Positions 51,083-61,149 of a stretch of DNA of 64,000 nt are shown here, in pieces. Made by a program: the position numbers and the translations under genes. The stretch covers positions 1 through 64,000 of the forward strand of contig CAKQEP010000008.1 in assembly GCA_934230325.1 (NCBI GenBank), in the 5' to 3' direction. This stretch comes from an uncultured Clostridia bacterium. GTDB lineage: Bacteria > Bacillota > Clostridia > Christensenellales > CAG-314. A model generated the notes under the pieces. The model was not told the origin of the DNA and made no database searches. It saw nothing but the letters and a program-made list of their open reading frames with translations. The stretch's first letter is position 1. Every line of letters starts with the position of its first letter.

Positions 51083-51193
51083 TTTTGCGTTTTTCCCGCC
51101 GTAACTAAAATAGGCGGGTTTTCATAATATGATGTGAACATATTTTAAACTTTCCTCCCTTTACATACCAAAATCAAGGAGGATAATTTTTTT

Positions 51194-51985
51194 ATGAGTT
51201 GTTTCAATTTTTGCAACGATATTCCCGACTATTGCTGCAACCGACCGCCTCGCTGTTGCGTGGGCCCGACAGGACCTATGGGGCCGCAAGGACCTCAAGG
51301 ACCGCAAGGACCGCGCGGCTTTACGGGAGCAACGGGAGCAACGGGAGCAGTAGGACCGCAAGGTCCGCAAGGACCTGCCGGTGTGACGGGTGCGACAGGT
51401 CCCGTTGGTCCGATAGGTCCGCAAGGTCCAAAGGGTGACACAGGCGCAACGGGTGCGACGGGAGCAGTAGGTCCGCAAGGTCCGCAAGGTCTGACAGGCG
51501 CAACGGGAGCGACAGGTCCAGTTGGTCCGATAGGACCTCAAGGGCCGCAAGGTCCGACGGGCGCAACGGGACCGCAAGGACCTGCAGGGGTAAGCGACGG
51601 AATTTATGCAAACAGCGGCGCGCAGACCGTAGCGGCAAACACGATAATACCGTTGACGCAAGCGGGAACGACGCCTGCCACCGCATTATCCGTTGGCAAC
51701 AATGCCGTCAACTTGCCTGCGGGGACTTATTTAATAAGTTACGGAGCGACGGGCAGTCCGTCGGGAACGACGCCGCTTAACGTAACGGTAGGGTTGTATG
51801 TCAACGGCGCGCCGATAGCGACGGAAAGGGTAACGGACCATCTTGACGGAGCCAACGACAGCACAAACGCTTCTAAAACGATAATTTTGACCTTACCCGA
51901 CGCGTCCACCGCAAGTCTTTACAACTTGTCGACGGCGGCGGTAGCGTTTGACTCGGCGTATCTCACCGCCTTAAAACTCGCGTAA
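51194..51985 (+). CDS. Collagen-like surface protein, BclA type
   Basis: 263 residues. A short Cys-rich N-terminus (residues 1-22, six Cys) is followed by about 36 uninterrupted Gly-X-Y triplets (24-132, rich in GPQ, GPT and GAT) and a C-terminal globular domain (134-263) with the NNAVNLPAGTYLISYGATGS pattern of the BclA C-terminal/TNF-like trimer. The triplet block holds a ~42-residue internal repeat (GATGATGAVGPQGPQG...). Such proteins form trimeric filaments on spores or cells. A CATATTTTA at 51139-51147 resembles a sigma-K -10, without a clear -35. AAGGAGG precedes the ATG; the next gene follows after 16 nt. Confidence 0.9.
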   Translation: MSCFNFCNDIPDYCCNRPPRCCVGPTGPMGPQGPQGPQGPRGFTGATGATGAVGPQGPQGPAGVTGATGPVGPIGPQGPKGDTGATGATGAVGPQGPQGLTGATGATGPVGPIGPQGPQGPTGATGPQGPAGVSDGIYANSGAQTVAANTIIPLTQAGTTPATALSVGNNAVNLPAGTYLISYGATGSPSGTTPLNVTVGLYVNGAPIATERVTDHLDGANDSTNASKTIILTLPDASTASLYNLSTAAVAFDSAYLTALKLA

Positions 51986-52001
51986 AGGAAGGTGCAAAAA
52001 A

Positions 52002-53174
52002 ATGCTGGCGGTAGTATACGACGACGATTTAACGACTAATGATTTTTGTATTTTTGACAAAACGGAACACCAAAGACGCGGCAAAAATTTCAGTTACTTT
52101 ACGGCGGCCGTTGACTGCGCAAAGGTATTATTTTTAAAGGCGGGCAAAACAAAAATCGACCTTGCCGCCGCCCTTGCGGAAGTCACGGCAAAATACTGCG
52201 TAGACAAAATAATTCTGGTGGGAACAACCGCCTGCGCCGACAAAAAACTTCCGATAAACTCCGTCGTCGTATCGACAAGCAGTTTTGCTTACGACGTGGA
52301 CTTTACCCCGCTGGGAATGATTCCCTTTGCGATGCCAAACGTAACAAAATACGCTTATCCCGCCGACGCCCTTTTGGTTTCTTTGGCGCAAACGGCGGCT
52401 CTGCAATCGGGCGCAACCTTTCAAAAAGGAATTTTTGCCTCTGCCGACAGATTTTTGGCGGACGAAACAAAAACCGCTCGACTTTACCAAGAGTTTGGCG
52501 CGGACTTTATCGATACTTCCGCCGCAACGGTGGGACAGTTTGCGTATCTCAACGACATCGCTTACTGCGCGGTAAAAGGCGTGTCCGATTACGCCGACGC
52601 AAACGCGGCTACAGACTTTAACGGCGCAAAAAGCACGGCGAGCGGGGCGGCGTTTTCCGTCGTTCTCAAAATGATAGCGTTGACTTGCGACGACAAAAAC
52701 CCTTGCCCTTGCCAAACGCCTATGCCGCCAAAACAATCGCGCGAACTAATAGTCAAAAACAATTATGCAACGCTTACGACCACCGCAAGCGGTCAACTTT
52801 TGACATTGCCGGTTTTTTATCGTTGCGTTTTTGTAGACCAAACGCCGCTCCTTGTTTTGAGCGTAAGCGATCCCGACGGCAACCTCCCGCCGTTAGAAGA
52901 CGTTTCTGACTTAAGAATAGACTTGAACGGAGGGACAAAAGCCGTTCCCAACGGAAAAATATACAAATCGGCGTACGTCAAAGCAACGGTCATTTCCGCT
53001 CCCGCCGCGACGGAAACGGAACCGACGGCGCAAGCGACCGACGAAGAAAAGCAAACAACGCAAGACCTATTACGGCAACTTATGCCGCCAACTCCGCCAA
53101 ACTGTCAACAAAAGACGCTTTTTGCGACGGGAACGGAATACGGCGGACACCTTTACTTTAAACCCGAGCGATAA
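52002..53174 (+). CDS. Degenerate MTA/SAH-nucleosidase-fold protein with extra C-terminal domain
   Basis: 390 residues. Residues 1-230 follow the PNP/MTA-SAH nucleosidase plan: IFASADRFLADETKTARLY, FGADFIDTSAATVGQFAYLNDI and AVKGVSDYADANAATDF. The catalytic Glu of the usual MEGAA is replaced (DTSAA), and the N-terminal acidic dyad reads YDDD. The SD aspartate region is kept. Residues 240-390 are an unassigned domain with PPLEDVSDLRIDLNGG and a C-terminal AT/PT-rich linker. It is cotranscribed with the collagen-like gene and ends at a strong terminator. A spore-surface or structural role is inference. Confidence 0.7.
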   Translation: MLAVVYDDDLTTNDFCIFDKTEHQRRGKNFSYFTAAVDCAKVLFLKAGKTKIDLAAALAEVTAKYCVDKIILVGTTACADKKLPINSVVVSTSSFAYDVDFTPLGMIPFAMPNVTKYAYPADALLVSLAQTAALQSGATFQKGIFASADRFLADETKTARLYQEFGADFIDTSAATVGQFAYLNDIAYCAVKGVSDYADANAATDFNGAKSTASGAAFSVVLKMIALTCDDKNPCPCQTPMPPKQSRELIVKNNYATLTTTASGQLLTLPVFYRCVFVDQTPLLVLSVSDPDGNLPPLEDVSDLRIDLNGGTKAVPNGKIYKSAYVKATVISAPAATETEPTAQATDEEKQTTQDLLRQLMPPTPPNCQQKTLFATGTEYGGHLYFKPER

Positions 53175-53223
53175 AACAACCGTTGACTTTTTGTTTTTAG
53201 CGATTAAAAATCACACTAACGAC

Positions 53224-53260
53224 AAAGGGAGAAACTTTTACGTTTCTCCCTTTTTTTGGT
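53224..53260 (+). terminator. Terminator of the collagen-like operon
   Basis: Perfect 12-bp stem AAAGGGAGAAAC/GTTTCTCCCTTT with TTTTAC loop, then T-run. Confidence 0.92.
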
Positions 53261-53269
53261 TGTATTTTA

Positions 53270-53945
53270 TCAGATCAAAAACGATTTAGCCTTTATACCC
53301 TTTGCCTATATGCATATAGCAAAGTGCGTATTTGTACTATATCTTGCACAAGGTTCACTTCCGTGCGATTGCCACCTCGTCGCAGCGCCGCCCAAAGGCT
53401 TGTCGGTATATATTCATATACCGCCTACGCCCTACAGCGGGCTGCTCCTCTCCAACAAAATGCAAGCATTTTGTTGGTATTTGGGGGTATTACCGTTACG
53501 CCTCGCAATGACACTTTAAAAAACAGCCGCGCTAAAATATACACTCTTTGCAAAACACAAAGCAATATCTTTATATCCGAGCGGGGGTGTTTTACTTGTC
53601 ATTATGAGGAAAAAATTTGCAAATAGCAAAACTTATCCTTGTGACGGCAAATTTTTGACGTGATAATCGCACGGAAGTGAACCGCATTGTTTCACAAGTT
53701 TTGATTTCGTAATATTTTGACGGGAGCCTTTATACCCTTTACCTACTCGCATATAATACGTGCGTGCTAATAGTTATGATTGCATATGGACCGCTTCCGC
53801 GAGATTGCCACGTCGCGATTTTTTTGTCGATTATTTTTTTTCAAGTTAAAAAATCGCTCCTCGCAATGACAACCTAATAATAGCCACTCAAAACGCCTAC
53901 TTACTGCAAAGTATAAATATGCTTTTGCTTGTCCTACTGCGCTAT
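53270..53945. repeat. Dispersed repeat mosaic, cluster 6
   Basis: Tail and right half-element, minus-strand 101-bp module (53377-53477), plus-strand variant-II fold-back (about 53598-53682; GTCATTAT..GATAATC) with CAC-GGAA-GTG hairpin, and a minus-strand variant-I fold-back (53793-53870). It lies between the convergent nucleosidase-like and ftsH genes. Confidence 0.85.
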
Positions 53946-53956
53946 GAGTACTATAT

Positions 53957-56059
53957 TTAGCGACTGACGGTGCGGTCAAAAATGTTTATTTCGCTGTCGC
54001 CCTTTTCTTTTTTGTCGGTCGGTTTGTTGCCGCCGTCGTTGCTTGCGCCGTCAAAAGGAGCGTTGCCGCCGTCGGTTTTGTCGTTGCCGTCGTTTCCGTC
54101 GTTTGTGTTTTTGACTTCTTCCAAGCGGACGGCAAGGCGTTTTTGATTTTCTTCTTCCTTTTTAGCCCATTTTTTGTCTACGGACTCGCACACTTCTTCT
54201 GCGGACGCGCCGTTCATAATCATTTCGACTTCTTCTTCAAAAATCGTTTCCTTAGCGATAAGAACCTTTGCCATAACGTGAAGTTTATCCATGTTCTGTT
54301 TTAGCAATTCTTCGCCTTTTTTGTGGCACTCGTCGATAATGCGCTTGATTTCGTTGTCGATTTTTGACGCCGTCATATCGCTTATCACTTTTGTGCTGCC
54401 GTAATCGCGACCGATAAACACTTCCTGCTCGCCGCCGAGATAAACCATACCCAACGCGTCGGTCATTCCGTACTCTGCGACCATATCGCGCGCCATTTTG
54501 GTGGCTTGTTTGATGTCGCCGCTCGCGCCTGTGGTATAATCTTCCAAAACGAGTTGCTCGGCTATTCTGCCGCCCAACGTCATAACGATGTCCGCAACGT
54601 ATTTGCTACGGCAAACGTAAGTCTGGTCGCCGTCGGGGCGGGACAAAGTGTATCCGCCCGCTCTTCCGCGCGGAATAATGGTAACTTCGTGTATAGTATC
54701 GTCGTAATCGGGCTGAACGTATCCGAGAATGGCGTGTCCACTCTCGTGGTAAGCGGTTATGCGTTTGTCGCGCTCGGTGACAACCCTGCTTTTTTTGGCG
54801 GGGCCCATAGCGAGTTTTTCCAACGCTTCGTTGATATCGTTCATAAATATCTTGTTGTGTTTTTGTCTTACGGCATAAATCGCCGCTTCGTTGAGAAGGT
54901 TTGCAAGGTCCGCGCCCGTACTGCCCGCCGTAATTCTTGCCACGACTTTAAAATCGACGTCGCTTGCCAACGGCTTGTTGCGCGCGTGAACTTTTAGGAT
55001 TGCCTCTCTGCCTCTCACGTCGGGGCGGTTAACGTAAATCTGCCTGTCAAATCTGCCCGGCCGCATAAGGGCGGGGTCGAGAATATCGCTACGGTTTGTA
55101 GCCGCCATACAGATTATTCCCCCGTTGACTTCAAAGCCGTCCAACTCGACGAGCAACTGGTTTAAAGTTTGTTCTCTTTCGTCGTTGCCGCCGCCAAGAC
55201 CTGCGCCGCGATGACGTCCTACCGCGTCGATTTCGTCGATAAACACGATGCAAGGCATATTTCTTTTTGCTTGGTCAAACAGACTGCGAACGCGACTCGC
55301 ACCCACGCCCACGTACATTTCTACAAAATCGCTGCCGCTTATCGAGAAAAACGGAACGCCCGCCTCTCCCGCGACTGCCTTTGCAAACAAAGTTTTGCCC
55401 GTTCCCGGAGGGCCTACGAGCAGAATACCCGTAGGTATCTTTGCGCCCATCTCGGTGTACTTTTTGGGGTTTTTAAGAAAATCGATAACTTCGACGAGTT
55501 CTTCCTTTTCCTCTTCTGCGCCCGCAACGTCAGAAAACCGAGTCTTGACGTTTTGAGATACCCGCGCCGCCGATTTGCCTATGTTGAGCGCCTGCATGTT
55601 TTGCGTGCGAATCCCGCGCAAAACCATTATGCCCACAACTACCATCGCCGCAATTATCAATCCGTAAAAGATGATGTTCATGTAGTTTGTGGTGATGGGG
55701 TTTGCTTCTTCCAACTTTATCTTGGACAAAGTCAGGTCGGCGTCGGCTTTGGCGTTGTATTCCATCACCGCGTTGCGAACTTTTTCGTGTATGCCGCTAC
55801 TTCCGTAAAAATAGTAGTCGTACATCTTGGACGCGTCTTTGCCCGAGTACTGACCGTCTTTTAGTATGACGTTGTATCGATAAGTGCCTGCGGGACAAAA
55901 CAAACTTTCTATTTTGCCGCTTTTAAGGTCCTCGTCAAAACGAGTTATGTTCTCTTTTTTTGCGTTTTTTTGTTGCGCGTTGACGGCGTAAAACGCTACG
56001 CCTACGACGAGCATAACAACAAAAATCCACAATACCCAACTGAAATTGCCTCTTTTCAA
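53957..56059 (-). CDS. ftsH: ATP-dependent zinc metalloprotease FtsH
   Basis: 700 residues. Two N-terminal membrane helices (about 8-25 and 125-145) flank an extracytoplasmic segment. The AAA domain has GPPGTGKT, FIDEIDAVGRHRG and the NRSDILDPALMRPGRFDR arginine finger; the protease has the zinc motif HESGH. The C-terminus is extended by a polar tail rich in Gly/Asn/Asp. The start is a TTG at 56059, supported by AAGGAG 7 nt upstream. It degrades membrane proteins and in spore formers is often needed for sporulation. Confidence 0.95.
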   Translation of the reverse strand: MKRGNFSWVLWIFVVMLVVGVAFYAVNAQQKNAKKENITRFDEDLKSGKIESLFCPAGTYRYNVILKDGQYSGKDASKMYDYYFYGSSGIHEKVRNAVMEYNAKADADLTLSKIKLEEANPITTNYMNIIFYGLIIAAMVVVGIMVLRGIRTQNMQALNIGKSAARVSQNVKTRFSDVAGAEEEKEELVEVIDFLKNPKKYTEMGAKIPTGILLVGPPGTGKTLFAKAVAGEAGVPFFSISGSDFVEMYVGVGASRVRSLFDQAKRNMPCIVFIDEIDAVGRHRGAGLGGGNDEREQTLNQLLVELDGFEVNGGIICMAATNRSDILDPALMRPGRFDRQIYVNRPDVRGREAILKVHARNKPLASDVDFKVVARITAGSTGADLANLLNEAAIYAVRQKHNKIFMNDINEALEKLAMGPAKKSRVVTERDKRITAYHESGHAILGYVQPDYDDTIHEVTIIPRGRAGGYTLSRPDGDQTYVCRSKYVADIVMTLGGRIAEQLVLEDYTTGASGDIKQATKMARDMVAEYGMTDALGMVYLGGEQEVFIGRDYGSTKVISDMTASKIDNEIKRIIDECHKKGEELLKQNMDKLHVMAKVLIAKETIFEEEVEMIMNGASAEEVCESVDKKWAKKEEENQKRLAVRLEEVKNTNDGNDGNDKTDGGNAPFDGASNDGGNKPTDKKEKGDSEINIFDRTVSR

Positions 56060-56301
56060 CTACTTTCTCCTTGTTTTTAAGTACGTTTGCGGCAAATCAA
56101 CGGTCTACGCCCGCCGCTTTTTGCCGCGACACTGCGAGAATCGCCGCTCGCATATTTTTATTGTGTCATTATACTGATAGTTATAAAGTAATATATCACA
56201 ATACGCCCTTTTAGTCAACTGAAAGTACCTGTCAAAATAATAAAGGTTTTGTGGATTTTGTGCGGTTTTTTTTGGCGGACATTGCCGCAAAAACATTCTC
56301 G

Positions 56302-56808
56302 TCAAGCAGTAATCATTATCGCTTGCGCTATCGTTTGCGCCATTTTGTCCACCAACGATACCCTGTCGGCGTGACTGCGATAAAAATTTTCCGCGCCGCG
56401 CATACTTACTACGCCCAAAACCGATACGTCGCCTACCTGCGGAAGTTTTTTGTCGGTAGCGGCGCCGGGACAAACGCCGCCTTGCTTGACCACAACGCAA
56501 CCGACTTCCGTACTGTCGCCCACCGCCGCGTCAACGACGACGATTTTTTTGTCGGGATGCATAGCCCTTACAAATTTTTCCGCAAGAGAAACGTTTACCG
56601 CGTTGACGTTGCCGCCGCCGTCACCGTAAACCACAAGCGGTCGCGTTTGACTTTCGTTTAAAATACTGCCGACTTTAGGACCAAGACTGTCGCTAACCAC
56701 ACCGCTCGCGCCGATACACAAAAAGACGCATTTTTCACCCGCCGCCGCCGATAGTTTTTTTGCAATGAGTTGCGCCGCGTTTTGCCTGAACACCGTGATA
56801 CTTTCCAT
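56302..56808 (-). CDS. yyaC: YyaC-family spore protease-like protein (DUF1256)
   Basis: 168 residues with the YyaC/GPR-like FLCIGASGVVSDSLGPKVGS core, the VVYGDGGGNVNAVN loop and VVVDAAVGD. In B. subtilis yyaC lies next to the parAB region near oriC and is sporulation-associated; the fold resembles the germination protease. AAAGGAGT precedes the ATG. It supports the endospore-former and origin-proximal readings. Confidence 0.88.
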   Translation of the reverse strand: MESITVFRQNAAQLIAKKLSAAAGEKCVFLCIGASGVVSDSLGPKVGSILNESQTRPLVVYGDGGGNVNAVNVSLAEKFVRAMHPDKKIVVVDAAVGDSTEVGCVVVKQGGVCPGAATDKKLPQVGDVSVLGVVSMRGAENFYRSHADRVSLVDKMAQTIAQAIMITA

Positions 56809-57135
56809 TTTTGTTACTCCTTTAAAACAAACGATATTTGCTTTTGCCGCCTTTTTTTGCTTCGGTTTTTTTAATCAACCGCTTTTTGAGCGTTTTTTAA
56901 ACCGAGAAGCAAACAGCCGGACAAAAAACAATCTTGCTTTAAAGTGTTGCCAAACGTATCAAAAACAAAACCGCCGCCACCGTAAAAAATCAAACCAAAT
57001 CTCAAAACCTAATACGTATCGCAAAAACCCGACCAAACCGCTTACATTTTGACGGACAAAGAGTATAACGACTCACGACTTTCGTTTATTTTGCCGCCAT
57101 ATTAAAGTTAAGATGTTTTTAAAATCTCTACGTCG
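56809..57135. other. Intergenic with a repeat remnant
   Basis: 327 bp, no gene. Positions about 57050-57120 (AAAGAGTATAACGACTC, then TTTATTTTGCCGCC and GTTAAGATGTT) are a decayed copy of the dispersed-repeat tail. No clear terminator for gerC was recognised. Confidence 0.5.
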
Positions 57136-58332
57136 TCAGCCTTCGGCTTTTACCGTGACGTCGAGTTTGACGCTATTCCAAAAATCTTCTCCCTTTTTTG
57201 AGATTGCCTCCGCCGCTTTTTGACCGTATTTTGCGTATACGTTGTCGCGAATTTTTAATATATCGCAGTCGTACTTTGCGCATGCGTCAAATATTTTGCG
57301 TACAAAAACCGCCGCTTGCCTTTCTGCTTCTTTCTTGACCAAAGGCGGCAACTCCGCCGCAAGTTTTGGCAACAAAGGACTTACGTCCCCCGTCGTGTCG
57401 GTAGCCATTTCCTTTATTTTGATTTTTATTTCCACCTTGACGGCAACGCCGCCATTTTCTGCAACGTATTCCGTTTTGTTGTGTTGATTGACAACCCCCA
57501 ACGCATACTTTTTGCCTTCGATTTCCGCCAAAAATACGGTGAACGCCTTTTTTGCGTTATAAAGGTTGTAGCCGCTTATTTCGTCGCGGCTTATCTCGCC
57601 GCACATTACGTCTTGTTTAAACAACGCAAGCCTGTCGGTGACAAATTTTCCTTCTTTGGGCTTTTCGTTGCCGTTGCCGCCGCCACCGTTTCCACTGCCG
57701 CCGTTTACGCCGTTGCCGTTGCCGCCGCCTGTCTGCTCGTCTTTAAAGGTTATCAAATTGACAAAACCGCCGCCCGACGCCGTTTTTTGGCTCATCATAA
57801 CGTCGTTTAACGTTGCGTGCGGTATTTGCGCGCGCTTGCCGCCCGTCAACAGTAACGTTTCCAACGCAAAACTGATGTATTCGTCTATCTGAGTCTTTCG
57901 CTCAAACAATTCGCCGGCTTTTCCGTCAAACACCGCAACGAGAGTTCCGTCTTTAAAGGCGTCGCTCTTGTAAAAAAAGTTGAGCGAATCTTTCAAGTTG
58001 CACCTTTCGGCGCAGTCTTTACCCAAAACTATTATGCAACACTCCCCAAAACTCGGAGTCTTGCCAAAACTATTGTATAGGTCGCGCAACGCCAACCCCA
58101 CCGTTTCACCTTTGCCCGACACCGTTTTTTTCGCGCCGCCCGCCGCCGACTCACCCGACGGACTTTGGGGAACGATAATCTCCACCGTAACTTCGTATTG
58201 CGCATCAAAATCTATGCCGATTCCGACGACGATGGCTCTTTCGGACAGGTTTATCACGGTGAAACTTTTGCCCACAGCCAACGCAACCGCCGCAACCGCC
58301 AAAATCAGCAATATTTTAAAACCCTTATTCAC
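57136..58332 (-). CDS. gerAC: Germinant receptor subunit C (Ger(x)C family)
   Basis: 398 residues. The N-terminal hydrophobic helix runs into INLSERAIVVGIGID, where Ger(x)C lipoproteins normally have a lipobox Cys then (W)DRRE/LNE; no Cys is present here, so the protein is probably held by an uncleaved helix. Domain II/III features follow, including the family's GKTPSFGECCIIVLGKD and the C-terminal DILKIRDNVYAKYGQ. A glycine/asparagine-rich insert lies near 200-225. It overlaps gerAB by 8 nt and completes the germinant receptor operon. Confidence 0.85.
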   Translation of the reverse strand: MNKGFKILLILAVAAVALAVGKSFTVINLSERAIVVGIGIDFDAQYEVTVEIIVPQSPSGESAAGGAKKTVSGKGETVGLALRDLYNSFGKTPSFGECCIIVLGKDCAERCNLKDSLNFFYKSDAFKDGTLVAVFDGKAGELFERKTQIDEYISFALETLLLTGGKRAQIPHATLNDVMMSQKTASGGGFVNLITFKDEQTGGGNGNGVNGGSGNGGGGNGNEKPKEGKFVTDRLALFKQDVMCGEISRDEISGYNLYNAKKAFTVFLAEIEGKKYALGVVNQHNKTEYVAENGGVAVKVEIKIKIKEMATDTTGDVSPLLPKLAAELPPLVKKEAERQAAVFVRKIFDACAKYDCDILKIRDNVYAKYGQKAAEAISKKGEDFWNSVKLDVTVKAEG

Positions 58333-59536
58333 TTTGACCTACCTTTACTTTGAGCGGCTTGTTTTTAGTATTTTTGTTTTCGCTTCCGTTTTTGTCGTTA
58401 TTTTCGTTTTCGTTTTTGTTTTTGCCGTCAAAACCTTTTTTTATCTTTGCGTTTGCCGCTTTCACAAGCAACGGACTTGAGAGAGGCAAAAGGAAGGTCA
58501 CGACAAAAAACACGTACTTAACCCAGCCTTTGCAAACGTAAACGTAAAAAAAATCGTCTACGTCTGCAAAAAGCGGCAACAAAACCACCGCCGCCGAAAA
58601 TCCGACGTACAGCGCGACGTTGAATTTTTTATGCGGGAAACCCGCCAAAAATTTAAGGCATTTTCCGCAACAAAAAGCCAGCGTAAACAGTTGCAACATA
58701 ATTGCGTTGAGCCACACGGCGATAAGCAGCCAGTCCAGCCTTCCCGTCGCCGACGCCGAAATATTAAACTGACTGACTTTGCTTATTGCGATACTTCCCT
58801 GCCCGCAGTACGGACCAAACAGCGCGATATACACCACGCACAACGCCACCGTAACCGCCGCCGCCACAAAATACGCAAAAAACATTTTAAGGTCGTTTTT
58901 TACGGATTTTTTGTCGTATTCTCCAAACGTAAGCAAAAAGACCAAGCCGTCGCCAAACACAAACCCGCCGTACAAAGCGGATTTAAACATAGGCGCGACG
59001 CCGCTCTCCAACACGGGACGAAGATTGACAAAATCGCATTGCGGAACGGACAAAACGACGATTGCAAAGAGGGACAAAAACACGCCGACAAACAAAAACT
59101 GCGCCAACCTTGCGAGAGTGTTAAACCCGTTTTTTATCACAAAAAAGGCGGCGACGAGCAGCAAGAGGGAAAACACCACCCAGTTGCTTTTTATCACCAA
59201 CGTTTTTCCGACGAGTTGCAAAACGTCAAGCGCAAGCAAAACAAATTTAAGAAAAAAATACGCCGTCATGACACCAAATATGACTTTGGCGACGCAAACC
59301 CCCACGCTTTTGCACAGTATCTCGTCAATTCGCAAATTGTTTGAGTTGATTCGTTCCGCTTTAAGCATCAAAATAACGCACAAAAAATCCACCGCAAACA
59401 GCAAAACGTACCCCAACCAAAAGTCCTTGCCAAACGTTTCGTACAGTTTTATGGGCAGAGTCATAAATTTTATCGTCGGAACAATAAGGCACAGCAACAA
59501 CGCCGTTTGTCCGTGCTTAACTTTGTCGTTTGTCAT
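58325..59536 (-). CDS. gerAB: Germinant receptor subunit B (GerAB, APC-type permease)
   Basis: 403 residues, ten membrane helices. KFMTLPIKLYETFGKDFW near the N-terminus and FGEYDKKSVK in the middle fit the spore-germination permease family, which binds the germinant (usually an amino acid or sugar) in the spore inner membrane. The start overlaps the gerAA stop by 4 nt. A low-complexity Asn/Lys tail follows residue 375. Confidence 0.88.
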   Translation of the reverse strand: MTNDKVKHGQTALLLCLIVPTIKFMTLPIKLYETFGKDFWLGYVLLFAVDFLCVILMLKAERINSNNLRIDEILCKSVGVCVAKVIFGVMTAYFFLKFVLLALDVLQLVGKTLVIKSNWVVFSLLLLVAAFFVIKNGFNTLARLAQFLFVGVFLSLFAIVVLSVPQCDFVNLRPVLESGVAPMFKSALYGGFVFGDGLVFLLTFGEYDKKSVKNDLKMFFAYFVAAAVTVALCVVYIALFGPYCGQGSIAISKVSQFNISASATGRLDWLLIAVWLNAIMLQLFTLAFCCGKCLKFLAGFPHKKFNVALYVGFSAAVVLLPLFADVDDFFYVYVCKGWVKYVFFVVTFLLPLSSPLLVKAANAKIKKGFDGKNKNENENNDKNGSENKNTKNKPLKVKVGQSE

Positions 59537-60975
59537 TTTTGGCGCACCTCGTTTTTGTTTTTTAGGCTTTTTGGACGCAACTTCATTTTTTCCAGCGGAA
59601 GTTTCGCTATTGCGTCTTTTTCGTCAGACAAAACTTCCGGAGCAAAAGGCGCGGCGTATGGGTAGCCGAGCGTGTCGAGATTTATTATATACGCCGCCAA
59701 CGCCAACCCAAACAGCGTCAGACCGTACAAACCCGACAGCCGCCCCAACACCAAAAATACCAGCCGCAACAAACTGAACAGCAACGAGTTTTCCGGCATA
59801 GAATACAACCCTATCCCGCTCAACGCCCCTATCATAACGGCGGGCGCGCCCAAAAGTCCCGCTTTTACCGCCGCGTCACCCAGCACCACCGCGCCAACGA
59901 CGCTTAAACTTATCCCCGCAAATCGCGGCATTCTAAAGTTTGCTTCTCGCAACATATCAAACAACACAAGAACAAGCAACATTTCTTCAAAGGGCTTAAA
60001 GGGTATGGATTGCGTCGCCGTGATTATCGTTATCAAAAACTTGGCGGGCAATATCTGATAGTTGAAAGTCTGCAACGATACGTACAACGCGGGAATAAAT
60101 ACCGCCATAATTACGCTCAATGCCCGCAAAACACGGTTGACGGTCGACATTCGAGCCGCTTCGTAATAGTCCTCCGCCGCTTGCAAATCTTCGATAAAAA
60201 GATAAGGCAAGGTCAGCGCAACGGGACTTCCGTCAACAAGCACCGCTATGCGACCTTCCAACAACTTTGCCGCCACGACGTCGGGCTTTTCGCTGCTGCC
60301 GACAAGTTTAAAAAATCCGCTTTTGTCGTCGTCTAAAAATCGAGCCACAAAACTGCTGTCGATTATGCCGTCAATATCTATCTTTGCTATCCTTTTTTTG
60401 ATACGTTGCACGGTTTTTTCGTCAGCAATGCCGTCAACGTAACAAATCTCTACCGTCGTCGCAGTGTACCTGCCTACCGTCGTTTCGTCACAACGGAAAT
60501 CGTCGGTCTTAAGCCGCCGCCGCAACAACGCAACGTTTGTTTTTACGCTCTCCACAAACCCTTCGCGCGGACCTTTCGATACGCTGTTGGTAGGAGGCTC
60601 GGTTATGCTCCTGCCTTCCGTCATTCTGGTGTCAAACGCAAAACAACTGCCGTCAGCAAGAAAAATCAAACAGTACCCCCCAAGCAAGTTTTTTAACGCA
60701 ATATCAAAATCACCGCACTGCTGCCCCGCCGCCTGCGTAACCAGCCGCATTACGTTTTGCGCCGTAACCGCGCCGCCAGAAAGCGTCAACGGCGTCAATA
60801 CAAAGCGACCGACTTGCTCTGCGTCGGTCATACTGTCAAGATAAACAAGCGTAAGACAACCGCTTTCAAGCGGAATCTTTCGCATTTTAAAATCTTTTTG
60901 ACCTTCAAACCGATTGCCCAGCCTTGCCAAAATAGAAGGCTCTCCAAATATCCGCGCCAAAAACCCCTTTTCCAT
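59533..60975 (-). CDS. gerAA: Germinant receptor subunit A (GerAA)
   Basis: 480 residues. A large N-terminal soluble region carries the family hallmark ITEPPTNSVSKGPREGFVES (about 129-148), followed by four to six membrane helices with PALYVSLQTFNYQILP and MPENSLLFSLLRLVF. Together with the next two genes it gives a complete GerA-type nutrient receptor. The start codon has only AGGG very close upstream; sporulation promoters were not clearly recognised. First gene of the operon. Confidence 0.93.
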   Translation of the reverse strand: MEKGFLARIFGEPSILARLGNRFEGQKDFKMRKIPLESGCLTLVYLDSMTDAEQVGRFVLTPLTLSGGAVTAQNVMRLVTQAAGQQCGDFDIALKNLLGGYCLIFLADGSCFAFDTRMTEGRSITEPPTNSVSKGPREGFVESVKTNVALLRRRLKTDDFRCDETTVGRYTATTVEICYVDGIADEKTVQRIKKRIAKIDIDGIIDSSFVARFLDDDKSGFFKLVGSSEKPDVVAAKLLEGRIAVLVDGSPVALTLPYLFIEDLQAAEDYYEAARMSTVNRVLRALSVIMAVFIPALYVSLQTFNYQILPAKFLITIITATQSIPFKPFEEMLLVLVLFDMLREANFRMPRFAGISLSVVGAVVLGDAAVKAGLLGAPAVMIGALSGIGLYSMPENSLLFSLLRLVFLVLGRLSGLYGLTLFGLALAAYIINLDTLGYPYAAPFAPEVLSDEKDAIAKLPLEKMKLRPKSLKNKNEVRQK

Positions 60976-61149
60976 ACCCTGCTCAATCTCTCTTTTTTCT
61001 TTACCTTATGCCAACCTTTTTTAGATACGTTTGTAAAAAACTTTGTCTCGATACGTTTTTAATTACTGTTTTGTATATCCTTAAAGTGTGTTTTTTTATG
61101 TTTTTTATGCTTTCCCCAAGCAACCTAACTGTTTTTCGATAAACCCCCG
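60976..61149. other. Upstream region of gerAA
   Basis: AT-rich, no gene. A GTATC..CATAAGG pair on the minus strand resembles a forespore promoter only loosely and is not called. Confidence 0.3.
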
